A stretch of DNA of 64,000 nt from Symbiodinium natans (GCA_905221605.1 CAJNDS010001112.1:2544972-2608971), one strand, 5' to 3'. Counted from the stretch's first letter, positions 9,140-19,394 are shown. Program-made: numbers and translations. Notes: generated by a model not told the origin, from the letters alone.

Positions 9140-9577
9140 CGTGTCGGTCACAGTGAGCACTTACTCCCACGTCTTGTGGGCAACCGCTTCCAGGCAGTTG
9201 ATGCCTCAGTGCTAGGGTTCAGGGTTGGGGGGACCAAATCAACCATGGAAAGGGTTTGGGGCTCATGCTTCCTTACTGGGGCTTGTATTTGTACAGAATA
9301 CAGGGTAGATGACCACAGTTTTTTGGGCTGTTTAGGTACCTGGACCCTAACCCTAAACCCTAAACTCCAAACCCTTGTATTCCCTATTTGGGTACATGGA
9401 CCCTTAGGGTTATACCAAAAAGCTGTCATGGCAGGAAGGGGTTAGGGTTTAGGGTTTAGGGTTTATAGGGTTTAGGGTTTAGGGTTTAGGGTTTAGGGTT
9501 TAGGGTTTAGGGGTTACTTGGCCAAGGTCTTCATGGACTCCCGGGGCTCCTTCTACGCGTCGGCCTCGGGCGTTTAA
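9140..9577 (+). CDS. 3' exons of an unrecognised gene
   Basis: Exon about 9141-9207 reads EHLLPRLVGNRFQAVDASVL. The last exon 9515-9577 reads YLAKVFMDSRGSFYASASGV then stop, directly after a TTTAGGG array. Between them lie an F9 fragment (about 9336-9412) and a telomere-like array (9438-9513). The phase between the exons was not resolved. No family recognised. Confidence 0.45.
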
Positions 9578-9602
9578 TGTTGACTCCCAAGGGACAAAAG
9601 GA

Positions 9603-9778
9603 GGGTTTAGGGTTGAGGGTTTAGGGTTTAGGGTTTAGGGTTTAGGGTTAGGGTTTAGGGTTTAGGGTTTAGGGTTTAGGGTTTAGGGTTTAGGGTTTAG
9701 GGTTTAGGGTTTAGGGTTTGGGGTTTGGGGTTTGGGGTTTAGGGTTTAGGGTTTAGGGTTTAGGGTTTAGGGTTAGGG
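9603..9778 (+). repeat. longest TTTAGGG array in the first 10 kb
   Basis: About 25 units, with three TTTGGGG variants in the middle. 9784-10200 has no recognised gene; it carries an inverted-repeat element related to one at about 26581-26710. Confidence 0.95.
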
Positions 9779-10833
9779 TTACAGGAGGACCCTCCTTTGT
9801 AAGGGACCTTAGGGGGCTACTTAGGGGCTACTTCGGTATAGGTTTTTTTTGAGGTTATATAGGGGAATAAGGTTAAGGGTCCCTTCTAGAGTCCTTAATA
9901 CCCCTTAAGACTCTGCTAACCCATGACCATAAGCCCTACTTGGGACTCTCTTTACCTACAGATTCATTGTTTATACTAGGTTCAGGATTTAGGGTTTAGG
10001 GGTTTCGGGTTCATCTGATTAAGGGTAGAGTCCCAGCTACACCCCAAACCAAACCCGAACAAACCCCGGCCGCAGGGCCGTAGGGTTTGTTCAGTGGCGT
10101 GGGCTTTGTATGGGTTTGGGGCCCACGGTGATTTTAGGCCACACCCAAACGTCCCACACCCCAACACAAATCCTAAGCCCTAAATCTTAGGTTCTCTCTG
10201 CAGTTGCCCCTTGGAGCATGGCTAGACGGGTGGCAAAAAACACCTTAGATGCATTCGTGTTCCAAAGCCAAGGCAGGGCATGAGGAACTCAGAGTCAAGG
10301 GGGTGCTCGGCGCGCGCCATGTGGAAACCCCCTAACAGCCCCCTACTGCGTGACTGCTAGAGGGCTGCCAGAGGCTGCAGAAGAAGTGTCGGTGCCATGG
10401 GTTGGGTGCATGCGCGTAGGAGAGAGCAATCGCCTGAGAGAGCGGAGTCGAGAGAAAGAGAGCGCGAGCGCGAAAAAGAGAGAGAGAGAGAGGGGAAAGC
10501 GCAAAGAACAAAAGCAAACAGCCAGTACAGGTTGCACGCAGGAGCGATGCGGAGAGTTGTGGCAGAGATTCCTTCTGTTTGAGTGGGAGTGTCGGGTGGC
10601 AGCGCGGTCCCTGAACGATTGAACTCTGCGGGAGGGGGGTGGGGGTGGGGGGCTTTGAGATATTAACTGAATGTATTGAGAAGGAACCCAGTAGCTGCGC
10701 GGCGTGATTCTTCACGGACGCACTCCTCCCTCAGAAGTTGCAAAGTTGCAGTGTAAAGCTTCAGCCGTCTTTCCGAGCCCCAAAGCAGTCTGAAAGCCGA
10801 AAGAACTCTGCCTAAACCCCTTCACAAGGGCTA

Positions 10834-10852
10834 TTGGCTCAAGCCATTTCGG
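10834..10852 (+). other. relict spliced-leader sequence, apparently doubled
   Basis: TTGGCTCAAG (10834-10843) matches the 3' end of the dinoflagellate spliced leader exactly. It is followed at once by AGCCATTTCGG, which resembles the interior of a second leader copy. It lies 45 bp before the ATG of the secreted-protein gene. Genomic leader relicts upstream of genes are known in dinoflagellates as marks of mRNA retroposition. The first match alone could be chance; the doubling and position raise confidence. Confidence 0.5.
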
Positions 10853-10888
10853 TCACGTCGATCTGCTGGCTCCTTGGAACAAGCGTTC

Positions 10889-11390
10889 ATGCTGGCGAAG
10901 CTCGTGTTCACAACTCTTGTGGCTTGGGCACTTGCAGATTCGGCACGAGCAGCAAATGGAACATCGAACGTGTCCAGCGATCGTCCTTCAATGCCACTGG
11001 AGCACCATCGAAACTCAAGCGACGAGCAACGCGCAGCCATCTCGAAGAATCTGAGCGGAGAGGCGAACGCCTCCGCGATTCTGAGCACGGATGTGAACCT
11101 GTCGAGCTTCCCACAGCCTTCCTTAAGAGGTGGAGCCTCCCGCGCTGGGTGGACTTGTTGCTCCAAGTACCAGGTACCTTGGGGAGCAACAGAACCCGAA
11201 AAGGGTTCATCGGTCATATACCATATAATGGGAGCTATAGGTTTAGGGTTAGGGTTTAGGGTTTAGGTGAATAGGAGCTATAGCAGTAGAAGGTATTGAT
11301 GGCCCCAATTTGTTGCGGTTCATTTGGTCCCCAAGGTACGGACTGGAAGTTACCATACTGCGGAGATGTACTTGCATTGGTGCCTTCAGC
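10889..11390 (+). CDS. small secreted protein, N-glycosylation-rich, with an F11 introner
   Basis: The ATG opens MLAKLVFTTLVAWALADSAR, a classical signal peptide, followed by ANGTSNVSS and several further N-x-S/T sites. Exon 1 is 10889-11173, ending CCSKYQ. Removing 11174-11335 joins in frame to VRTGSYHTAEMYLHWCLQ (11336 to about 11390). The start was chosen as the first ATG after the leader relict and gives the best signal peptide. The 3' end is uncertain: a diverged F1-like element with a telomere-like array follows (about 11395-11565), and downstream sequence near 11565-11660 could hold another Cys-rich exon. Function unknown. Confidence 0.55.
11178..11335 (+). mobile_element. F11 element acting as an intron
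   Basis: Ends CTTGGGGAGCAACAGAACCC and GGTTCATTTGGTCCCCAAG, flanked by perfect GTAC duplications (11174-11177, 11336-11339). A short TTTAGGG array lies in the middle, between the two halves of an inner inverted repeat (GGGAGCTATAGG / GGAGCTATAGC). Confidence 0.75.
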
Positions 11391-11462
11391 AACTGGGCAC
11401 CCCGTGGTATTGTTTCTTGTGATTTTTCTGGTTCTAGGTTAACCAAACCCAAAAACGGGTAC

Positions 11463-11815
11463 CCTATTTACAGCATGGTTTAGGGGTTAGGGGTTTAAGG
11501 GTTTAGGGGTTTAGGGGTTTAGGGTTTAGGGTTTAGGGTTTAGGGTTTAGGATTTAGGGCTACCAAGGCAGAGCCACTGCCAGGGCTGGACGAAGGAGTG
11601 GCTGACAGGCCCTGCAGGCATTCTCGTTCACTGTCAAGGAGGTTGCAAGGCAATCCCACAGCCTTATCCTTGACATGGGGTTTAGGGTTTAGGGTTTAGG
11701 GTTTAGGGATTTGGGGTTTAGGGATTTAGGATTTAGGGTTTAGGGTTCAGGGTTTCGGGTTTAGCGTTTTAGGGTATTGGGGTTTTAGGGTTTTAGGGTT
11801 TTGGGTTTAGGGTAC
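11463..11815 (+). repeat. telomere-like arrays, partly inside a degenerate F1 element
   Basis: TTTAGGG and TTTAGGGG units at 11463-11555 end in GGGCTACCAAG, the right end of F1. A second, degenerate array spans about 11682-11815. Confidence 0.8.
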
Positions 11816-11817
11816 AC

Positions 11818-11995
11818 GATGATATCTTTCGATGGGCGCAGCACAAGGCATGGAGTGCCTTGTGTTTTTGGAGGCCTTTGTCTAGCAGCAGCTGCCCAAG
11901 TCCACTCCAAGATGTGCGGTGACGGACCCAAGATCCTACTGCCAGGAGGCGATAAGGAGCTGCCATTTCCGGTCTCGCTTCGTTTGTGTTCTTGA
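11818..11995 (+). CDS. possible exon, strand uncertain
   Basis: The plus frame reads CLAAAAQVHSKMCGDGPKIL before stopping at 11995; an overlapping minus frame (about 11830-12074) is also open. No family recognised on either strand. Confidence 0.28.
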
Positions 11996-12346
11996 CCCGA
12001 GGCACCTGTCTAGAAGACACGCTCGCGGAACCTCTTGTGAACACGAAAAGGCCTAGGGCGTGTCCTTGCAGCATATTTCATGGCCAAGCTCAGGAATCTG
12101 CGTTTTGCCTCCTCCTTGCCTCCCTCCCCCTCCCCCTGCCCCCCCCCTCCCGGCCCTCCGACCCCCCCCCTCTAAACCCTAAACTCTAAACTAAAAACCC
12201 TATAGTAGACCCTTAACCCTTAAACCCTAAGCCCTAAACTCTAAACCCTACACCCTAAACCCTAAAACCCCAAAAACCCCTAAACCGAAACCCCTAAACC
12301 GAAAACCCTCAAACCCCTAAACCCTAAGCCCTAAACCCGAATCCCA

Positions 12347-12465
12347 AGGATGGCGAGGTGGCCTTGATGGAGAAGTACCACTTGCTCTCGTCGCGAACCC
12401 GGGCGCGGAAGCAACGGGTTGCGGGGCTCATGGGGCAGAGAGTCGACTTCGGGGGGGGCTTTTAG
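12347..12465 (+). CDS. probable terminal exon, basic C-terminus
   Basis: After CCCAAG the frame reads KDGEVALMEKYHLLSSRTRA, then RKQRVAGLMGQRVDFGGGF and stop. The left neighbour is a degenerate CCCTAAA array (about 12175-12335). Unrecognised. Confidence 0.5.
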
Positions 12466-12529
12466 GGCATAGGGTTTAAGGTTTAGGGTTCAGGGCTTAG
12501 GGTTAATATGCTGCTACGTGTTTTTTGTC

Positions 12530-12635
12530 CAAGACCCCCCTCCAAAAAATTGCCAGATTCGACCTTGTAAGGGAAATATGGACGAGATTACTATTTATGA
12601 GTTTGTGGGTGGTTCTTAAGCTAGTAGTAGTATAT
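12530..12635. repeat. F10-like element
   Basis: CCAAGACCCCCCTCC near the left, CCTTGTAAGGGAAATATGG in the core and GGTTCTTAAGCTAGTAGTAG at the right fit a diverged F10 copy. Confidence 0.45.
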
Positions 12636-12775
12636 GAGGATTTCCTCATTGAAATAGTTTGTTTTTGTTTGGGGTGGGGATATTCTAGTATGACCATATA
12701 AGATAGGGACCATAAACGAATCCTACTAGCTCCGACTACTGGGTTTTAGGGCTTGTCGGGTTTTAATAAGAATCT

Positions 12776-12877
12776 TCGGGGATGTTCCCCCTCACACTAA
12801 CAGTCCTTAATAGGGCTTATAGTAGCCCTGTTATAATCCCTAGTAAGGACTGTTAGTATAAGGGGGAACATCCCAAG
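12776..12877. mobile_element. F4 inverted-repeat element
   Basis: GGGGATGTTCCCCCTCACAC and TATAAGGGGGAACATCCCAAG are inverted ends; CTAACAGTCCTTAATAGGG is mirrored internally. Other copies: 60128-60227, 29469-29752 (nested) and a truncated one at 28541-28600. Confidence 0.7.
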
Positions 12878-13019
12878 TTCTCCCTCTAATCCTGATTCCG
12901 CTGTGATCTCTCCCTGGCGGCTTTAGGTGTCTTTACACCTTGGGGTGTCGGATTTCTGGCATCCAGAGTATGGGTTCAATCAAAGAAGGGTTAAGGGTTT
13001 TTTGGGTTTTGGGTTCAGG

Positions 13020-13136
13020 GTTATCGAACAAGTCCAGGCGCAAACAATGTTCAGGGCCATGCAGACTTGTAGTATCCGCATGGAATTAGGTACTCAAAGC
13101 CGAACATGGTATGGCTTGTGGTTCCTGCCTCCTTAG
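13020..13136 (+). CDS. probable terminal exon, unrecognised
   Basis: The frame VIEQVQAQTMFRAMQTCSIR continues MELGTQSRTWYGLWFLPP and stops. It follows TTCAGG, an AG|G-type acceptor. A possible upstream exon at about 12927-12990 is open in two frames. Confidence 0.45.
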   Translation, partial: VIEQVQAQTMFRAMQTCSIRMELGTQSRTWYGLWFLPP

Positions 13137-13226
13137 CATGAAGTCCTTAGCCCGAAGCCCTGCAAGCGGTCCTCTGGATAATGCGAAGTCTGCCGGCCGA
13201 CAACATACAGATACCCCCTGGTTCTT

Positions 13227-13413
13227 ATAGTAGGGAATGAGGGAATGAGGGCCCTATATGTCCCTTAAAGGGTATTTGGGTGGTTGTCAAAATGTTGGTC
13301 TCTTTTTGGATCCCTATAATCATACGGCACCTAATATTCAGTGTACCCCAATAGAGGGATCTTTTTTTTGACATCCACCCATTTAGAGGGCCCTCATTCC
13401 CTCATTCCCTACT
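13227..13413. mobile_element. F20 element with near-perfect 28-bp ends, carrying an F6-like core
   Basis: TAGTAGGGAATGAGGGAATG...GGGCCCT at the left is mirrored exactly by AGGGCCC...CATTCCCTCATTCCCTACTA at the right. Inside, GGGTGGTTGTCAAAATG and TTGACATCCACCC are F6 ends, so F6 sits within F20. Confidence 0.75.
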
Positions 13414-13624
13414 AACAATAAGCCAGGAATATCACATCTTGCAAGCATCTCTCGGCTTCCTGAAGGGGCAGACGGCACGCCACATGCCCACGTGCCATGC
13501 AACAAGTCATCCTAGGACACGATCTGGGTCCCTAAATTACTAAACCCTAAACCCTAAGCCCTAAACCAGTCTAAACATCACAGCCCGGTTGCAGAAGGTC
13601 TTAGGGCGAGTCAGGCGCGCAGCG

Positions 13625-13845
13625 TCAACTATGCAGCCCGTGCGCACAGAACTCGATTGCCAGGAAACAGGTTGTGTTCATCTTCTGTTGAGAGTCGCGA
13701 CGAGCCCTCGTGGCCTGGTATAGCTGCCATGGCCAAGGGCCAAGCGCCCCACCCAGGAAGCTGGAGATTCGAAGGTTCCGACGACACGTGGGAGCTTCGC
13801 AGCGCGGCATCCGTTTCTCTTCTGCCTCCTTCCTTTCGCCCTTAA
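13625..13845. other. exon-like island, strand unresolved
   Basis: A plus frame (13657-13845, GSWRFEGSDDTWELRSAASV) and a minus frame (13625 to about 13845, ending EFCAHGLHS then stop) are both open with plausible composition. F9 (13847-13971) follows immediately. Confidence 0.3.
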
Positions 13846-13846
13846 G

Positions 13847-13971
13847 GGTCCATGTACCGCAATAGGGAGTACTTGGGCGTTTTAACGCACCTCCTATAAG
13901 GGACTTTTGGGGCATAAAAATCGTAATAATGAGAATAATAACAATAATAACGTGGTACACGGACCCTTAGG
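13847..13971. mobile_element. F9 inverted-repeat element
   Basis: Ends CTTAAGGGTCCATGTACC and GGTACACGGACCCTTAGGG. Confidence 0.65.
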
Positions 13972-14037
13972 GTTCTATAGGGGAAGAATGCTGGGAGTTG
14001 ATTGCAGTGTAGATACGATGCGCCCTTTTCACTCGGC

Positions 14038-14142
14038 AGCCCTAAACCCTAAACCCTAAACCCGAAACCCTAAACCTTAAACCCTAAACCCTAAACCCTA
14101 TACCCTATACCCTATACCCTATAAACCCTAAACCCTTAACCC
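14038..14142 (-). repeat. telomere-like array (CCCTAAA)
   Basis: About 14 units, several of the CCCTATA type. Confidence 0.9.
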
Positions 14143-14267
14143 GGTATGGTAAGAAAGGGCTGCATCACCTTCTTGTCGGTTCTAAATTTGTTGTAGCTGT
14201 TCATCCCTCATATTGTTGTATTGTTCCGGTATTCAGGTCTTTACTAGTTTTTTAACATGAACGCAGA

Positions 14268-14567
14268 ATGGTTAGATGCGCGGTCGGCACGAACTTAGGC
14301 GAAGTGATTTGGCTCGTGTTGTTTGCCGTGCTGGTGTGCAAGGTGGAAGGAAGGGCTAGGACTAGGAAGAGTCCTGCAGCATGGCTCCCTTGGGCTCATG
14401 GTCTCGTTCAAATCAACCAAGTCCGACTGTCAAAGCTTGCGGGAAGCAGGCGGCAAAATCCGAAGACCCGAAACCCAAGACTCAAGTTAGAAGAAGTACA
14501 TGGCGAATCTGGGAAGATCCTGAAGGTTCTTCAATTGAGGGCTTGCTATGCTGGCCAACTCATATAG
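14268..14567 (+). CDS. possible 5' exon with signal peptide
   Basis: The ATG opens MVRCAVGTNLGEVIWLVLFA then VLVCKVEGRARTRK, a hydrophobic stretch followed by charge, like a signal peptide. From 14381 an overlapping frame (ACGKQAAKSEDPKPKTQVRR) looks as good as the first, so an intron or frame change near 14380 is possible. No family recognised. Confidence 0.35.
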   Translation: MVRCAVGTNLGEVIWLVLFAVLVCKVEGRARTRKSPAAWLPWAHGLVQINQVRLSKLAGSRRQNPKTRNPRLKLEEVHGESGKILKVLQLRACYAGQLI

Positions 14568-15052
14568 AAGGCTCAGATGTTTGGCCTTGTCCCAGGATCA
14601 CGGGTTTCCCTGCTACCCCCCTCTAAACCCTCAACCCTAAACCCTAAACCGCTTCCGTTGCTGTCGCAACAAAGGCAGGATGCCCATATCTCGACGTCCT
14701 CGCTTGATGCCACCTTGGCTGCAGAGTCTAGGTTTTGGGAAAAAGGTTTTAGGGTTTAGGGCTAGGGTTTAGGGAAGGCGAGGATATGCGGGCGTCTGGC
14801 AGCTAGCAAGTCCAGCTTCACATCATTCAAAAGGGTTGAGGGCTAGGGTTTAGGGTTCGGGGCTTGCTTAGGAACCCTGTTTGCACCTCTGAGAAAATTT
14901 CTCAATCCCGAGCCCTACCCAGTCTTCACAGGCCTTCGGCCTGGATAGGGGAGGGGGGACTGGAGGCTTTGAAGACTTTGAAGCTGATCTCTTATGTAAA
15001 CCGCAAGCCCCGAAAACCCTATGGGTTTAGGGTTTAGGGTTTAGGGTTCACA

Positions 15053-15130
15053 GTGCAGACGCGATCAGTTGCTCAGATTCAGAGACAGCGCCGAGTAAAC
15101 ACTGGGAGGGCATCTTATAAGTTGCTGTAA
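15053..15130 (+). CDS. probable short terminal exon
   Basis: Following a TTTAGGG array the frame reads VQTRSVAQIQRQRRVNTGRA then SYKLL and stop. Basic and hydrophilic; unrecognised. 15131-15720 has no clear exon. Confidence 0.4.
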   Translation: MQTRSVAQIQRQRRVNTGRASYKLL

Positions 15131-15782
15131 ATGAGAGGCTGGGACCAAGCTTGACAGTCCTGGCGCCGCCGCGACAGCCGAAACAGGTGCTGGCCCCCGG
15201 TTGTTTCAAGGCTCTAGGGCATTGAGGAAGTTTAGGTTCTAGGGTTTAGGGTTTAGGGTTTAGGGTTTAGGGTTTAGGGTTTAGGGTCCTTTGCTGCTTG
15301 CTGTTGGTTCATTCCAAACTGCTTGAGTGAGAGTGAGGATGAGTTGGGCGTTTGCATGTCGCCGATTGAGACGTCGGGCTATGTGAGCGTATCTGCAGCT
15401 CGCGCGGTATCATGCTGATTGGACGGCCATTTGCATGACATGTAGGTGGGCTTACTTGGGTCACAGTCATAGAGTCGATCCTCCCAATGTGTATTGTTAC
15501 AGTAAAGAGAGTTGCCCGGGACCCGGGAACCCGGCACGCCGGTCACCTCCAAAACTAAGTTAGCTTACGCAGCCCGCGATACAGCCGTCACTAGCGGTCA
15601 CGTGACTATCGCCAGTCCCGGCTGCATCGCGGGCTCTCGAACGGAATATTCAAAAAGAGGAAACCAAACACAGGGGTAACCGCAAAACCTTCATTATACA
15701 GCCTCGATCCACATGCCGAAAGGCACGCTGTTTCTCAAACCCTAAACCTTAAACACTAAACCCTAAACCCTAAACCCTAACC

Positions 15783-15905
15783 ATGTTGCGCTCCGGGGGA
15801 TTCTCACCTACTGCGGCCAAACTCATGTTGGACTCACGTGAGACACTCATCGTGTATCGTTCAGGGCCAGAGTGCCACTGTAGCTCCAACCCTGAGAACC
15901 CAACA
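15783..15905 (+). CDS. possible first exon
   Basis: Immediately after a CCCTAAA array an ATG opens MLRSGGFSPTAAKLMLDSRE, then TLIVYRSGPECHCSSNPENP. The basic, Ser-rich start could be a targeting sequence. The sequence then becomes AT-rich and repeat-like (15915-16020). Confidence 0.35.
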
Positions 15906-16116
15906 TCCCTTATATTCAGGAAAATACCTATCCCTAGGGCTCCAAGTGAACGAATATTACCTACCTACATTTTAGGGTATGATATAAGATACAAATTAAG
16001 GTATATTCTGATTCTTTGATGTTCGCGCTACGCGACCCGCCTCGGCCGGGGCCTGCCCAGCGGCGAGGCCAGCCCTAACCGGACATCGTGGGAGCTAAGG
16101 TGCTTTCTGGCTTCAG

Positions 16117-16477
16117 GGCTGGCGGACAAGTCCTTGAAGAGTAGCGAGCGAGTCCTGCAACCCTGAAGCCTAAACCCTACAGCCTAAACCCTAATCATCA
16201 AGGCCAGCGCGCGTCCAAGACTACGCGGCAAGTTCTGCCTGAACATACGGAAGCCAGAGGTCTAAGGGGCCATGTACCCATATAGTACATACTTGGGCCC
16301 GAAGGGTTCAGGGATTAGGGTTTCGGGTTTAGGGTTTAGGGAAGCTACTATCCGGGAACCCCGCTAAAGCACAACTATATACCATATAGGTACATGGACT
16401 CTTAGGGAGAGAGTCCAATCGAGTGGATGCAGAAGGAAGGAAGCCTAAGAGCGTCGGGTGGCGCTCTGGTCCTGCGG
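16117..16477 (+). CDS. three-exon gene segment with F9 and telomere-like introns
   Basis: Exon 16117 to about 16160 reads LADKSLKSSER; exon about 16203-16259 reads ASARPRLRGKFCLNIRKPE; exon 16406 to about 16477 reads GESPIEWMQKEGSLRASGGA. The second intron (16260-16405, GT...AG|G) is an F9 element carrying a short TTTAGGG run; the exons join in frame. The first intron is degenerate CCCTAAA. No family recognised. Confidence 0.45.
16262..16405 (+). mobile_element. F9 element in an intron
   Basis: Ends CTAAGGGGCCATGTACC and GGTACATGGACTCTTAG. The intron would be GTCTAAGG...CTCTTAG. No clean target duplication is seen (AGGT left, GGAG right). Confidence 0.55.
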
Positions 16478-16478
16478 T

Positions 16479-16708
16479 TTAGGGTTTAGGGTTTAGGGTT
16501 TAGGGTTTAGGGTTTAGGGTTTAGGGTTTAGGGTTTAGGGTTTAGGGTTTAGGGTTTGCCCCTGGGCACCCGTCGGCTCGGGGGGGGGGGGGGGAGGGGT
16601 TACCCATTCCGAGCAGAAAAGTACAGGTGTGTAGGGTTTAGGGTTTAGGGTTTAGGGTTTAGGGTTTAGGGTTTAGGGTTTAGGGTTTAGGGTTTAGGGT
16701 TTAGGGTT
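16479..16708 (+). repeat. two TTTAGGG arrays around a poly-G island
   Basis: Arrays at 16479-16557 and 16632-16708 flank about 75 bp that includes a 14-bp G run. Confidence 0.92.
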
Positions 16709-16826
16709 GAGAAATAGGGACTAGAGCCTAAAGGTGGGGTACACTTGCTGGCCTAATCCTCGGCAGCTCTCTGGGGAGAGTTGATTACACCCTGACCCAA
16801 CTACTACAACCTTCAACATATCTAGG

Positions 16827-16938
16827 ATGCCCAGTAGTACCCTTATTCCCTTTTGGGGGGGGTTTTAGGTTCCCTTAATTACCCTTTAAGCCAAAAAGGG
16901 CACCCTTTTTAATCCTAGGTTACTGGGCAGCCTAGATA
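16827..16938. mobile_element. F1 element in non-coding DNA
   Basis: Ends CTAGGATGCCCAGTAGTACC and GTTACTGGGCAGCCTAG, flanked by ATAT on both sides. No exon is seen on either side, a contrast with the genic copies. Confidence 0.65.
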
Positions 16939-17088
16939 TTAAACGATGTTCAATGTCAGCTGGTTGTATTTACAAGGTGCCATAAAATTGCAAAAATCTT
17001 CGAAGGGCTTTTGTTCAAGCCGCACTTCAGCTAAAACAGCTCTTGTAGCTCTACGTACGAACTACCCGTACTGCCCTCCCAAAAGCTT

Positions 17089-17160
17089 ACCCTAAACCCT
17101 AAACGCTAAACCCTAAACCCTAAACCCTAAACCCTAAACCCTAAACCCTAAACCCTAAAC
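17089..17160 (-). repeat. telomere-like array (CCCTAAA)
   Basis: Ten units bordering the next exon-like stretch. Confidence 0.92.
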
Positions 17161-17169
17161 CGCGCAGCC

Positions 17170-17290
17170 ATGCCAGGTGCCTGAAGAGGATGACCTGGAG
17201 GTTCTGGAGCCTTGCAGCAATGACGAAGACCAGGCCCCCAAAGAAGGGCTTCAAAGGCTTTAGAGGCTTGTCCGGAGAAGGCTCCAAGGT
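17170..17290 (+). CDS. exon-like stretch, frame unresolved
   Basis: Two frames are open: an acidic one (VPEEDDLEVLEPCSNDEDQA) and a basic one (TKTRPPKKGFKGFRGLSGEG). CCCCCAAGAAGGGATTCAAG recurs at about 29933-29955, suggesting a related exon there. Confidence 0.35.
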
Positions 17291-17404
17291 TTAGGGCTTA
17301 GGGTTGACCCACCCAGCCCAGATGGAAAACAAAGGGTTTAGGGTTTAGGTATACCAAGAATACAAGCCCGGAGGCTTAAATGCTACCTACTTTTGGGTTT
17401 AGGG

Positions 17405-17602
17405 TTTGGGGCTCAAGGCCCGTTGAGGGCTGAAGGGGTGCAATGGACTAGTTGCAGTTCGCACACAAGTGCCCTCGTGTGGCGGTTGTACAAGGTGGAA
17501 ACCAAAGCCCGGCATCCACCCTGCATAGATAGATTGCTCCACTTTTGTAGGTCCAACGATGCCACCCACTTCCTTTCGCCTTCCGTGTCTCTCAGGCTCT
17601 AA
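17405..17602 (+). CDS. possible terminal exon
   Basis: The frame reads AQGPLRAEGVQWTSCSSHTS, later RLLHFCRSNDATHFLSPS, and stops at 17602. A minus frame is also open. Unrecognised. Confidence 0.3.
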   Translation, partial: FGAQGPLRAEGVQWTSCSSHTSALVWRLYKVETKARHPPCIDRLLHFCRSNDATHFLSPSVSLRL

Positions 17603-18169
17603 GACTCTCATAGGGATAGGAGTGACCGTCTGACAGGTCTGATACTCGGGGAAGAAACCCTGAACCCCAACCCCTGATGGTGCTGCAGAAGCCCTAAACC
17701 CTAAACCCTAAACCCTAAACCCTAAGCCCTAAGCCCTAAGCCCTAAACCCTAGCAACCTCGCAGACTCCCTTGAGGCGTCACTCCGCGAAAAGCAGTCAG
17801 TGCCCGAGTCTCCCGGGATGGCGACGACATGCCCCCCTTCCACCTCCCTGGGCTGCGCTGCTTGGCTTAGGGTTTAGGGTTTAGGGTTTGGGGCTTGGGG
17901 CTTGGGGCTTGGGGCTGTTGGGCTCAAAACGGCTTAGCCTGTAAGGCTCCAAGTATACAAAGAATACCTATCAATTGGGTCTAAAGCCTGTAAATAATAC
18001 CTACTTTAGGGTTAGGGATATGCAGCCATGCGCGGTTTCTGTTGTTGTTTTTGGGGGCCGCGTGGGGGGGCGGGGGGGGGGCGCGGGCAAAGAGGGTTAT
18101 AGGGCGTAATTGGCATCGTAGGCTCCAGCGACCAAAAATGATTAAACCCTAAACCCTAAACCCCTAAAC

Positions 18170-18316
18170 GACTACTACAGGACACCCCTGGACTGGAATC
18201 GACGGGCTTTCCGGTTCCGTTCGAGCCGGATCCTGCATCGAAGTCATCGACGTTCTGCTCTTCATGGGACTCCCGCCCCATCGGTATCACGGCGGCAGAG
18301 TTGCAGGGTTCAAGAG
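18170..18316 (+). CDS. exon-like stretch, frame unresolved
   Basis: Two frames look natural: GHPWTGIDGLSGSVRAGSCI (continuing EVIDVLLFMGLPPHRYHG) and DTPGLESTGFPVPFEPDPAS. TTTAGGG units follow. Confidence 0.35.
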
Positions 18317-18414
18317 AGGGTTTAGGGTTTAGGGTTTAGGGCTTAGGGTTCAAGAGCGGGCACTGAAGATTAGGCCAAGATCCGCGCAAGTTCGATACGT
18401 TTCGGGTCTCATTT

Positions 18415-18525
18415 GGGTGCTTGTCAATAGTTATGATCCCTTTTGGCATTTGGGGTACCCTAAATATTCGGTGCCGTAATATAAGAGGGATCCAAAAAGG
18501 GACCATCTTTTAGACAACCACCCAT
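18415..18525. mobile_element. F6 inverted-repeat element
   Basis: Ends TTTGGGTGCTTGTCAATAG and TAGACAACCACCCATTT with AAAAAGGGACC mirrored inside. Confidence 0.65.
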
Positions 18526-18921
18526 TTCTGTTTCGAGGGCTTGGGGGCTTGGGGTGTGGGACACTTGAGCAAAATTGGCCGGTCGCGTGCTGTGCGGCCC
18601 GGCTTTGCACGCAGTTCTTCGCGCTACATTGAAGTAGAAAGATTATCAGACGATAGTTCTGTGTATATGAGTGTATATCTGTATGGTTATTTCTTTTGTC
18701 AGAATTATTCCGCGGAGCCCAACGGACATGGTCAACATCCGAAACTTGGCAATGAAGCCACCCCGCGTGAGCCGAACCCTAATTCCACCCCACGTGCGGT
18801 GAACACGACTAATCCTAAAACAAACCCGAAGCCTTGAGCACCCACATTCTGTGTCTACCCCTAAGAAGCCTACACCCGAAGCTCACGATGAGTAGAATCT
18901 CCCGTACAATATCTCCTCCAA

Positions 18922-19030
18922 CCCAAAGAACCCTAAGTACCCATATTGGGGTCACTTACCCAAACCATAATACTAATTCCTATTCCAGAAAACCTACTTT
19001 CTACTATGTAGGTGCTTAGGACCCTTTGGG
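18922..19030. mobile_element. F2 MITE-like element
   Basis: Same ends and length as the 3675 copy, about 90% alike by eye. Flanked by CCAA and CAAG. Confidence 0.7.
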
Positions 19031-19110
19031 CAAGTCCCCGGCAGCAAATTCGCACATCACAGGGCGCATCAGGGCACTGTCTTAGGGCGCAACGTGGATC
19101 TCTGCTTCCC

Positions 19111-19234
19111 TAAACCCTAAACCCTAAACCCTAGACCCTGCACCCTAAACCCTAAACTTCCTAAACCCTAGACCCTAAACCCTAAACCCTAAACCCTAAA
19201 CCCTAAACCCTATAAACCCTAAACCCTAAACCCC
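19111..19234 (-). repeat. telomere-like array (CCCTAAA)
   Basis: About 17 units with CCCTAGA and CCCTATAA variants. Confidence 0.9.
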
Positions 19235-19385
19235 GGTAGTCATATCTTCTTCGGGGTCAGGCTTGGAGCTTACGTTGAACGTTCACTACGCTTGCTTGGT
19301 GGTGGCGTCCTTAGGTATTTTCTTTCTCATTCATATGGATCCTCGCCCGCTTTTGCCAGAGTAAGAGTCGAAACCCTAACCCCAC

Positions 19386-19394
19386 CCCCCCCCC

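Noticed and set aside
9603-9778. A chromosome end
   Set aside because: TTTAGGG arrays occur in both orientations throughout the window with exons on both sides; they are interstitial.
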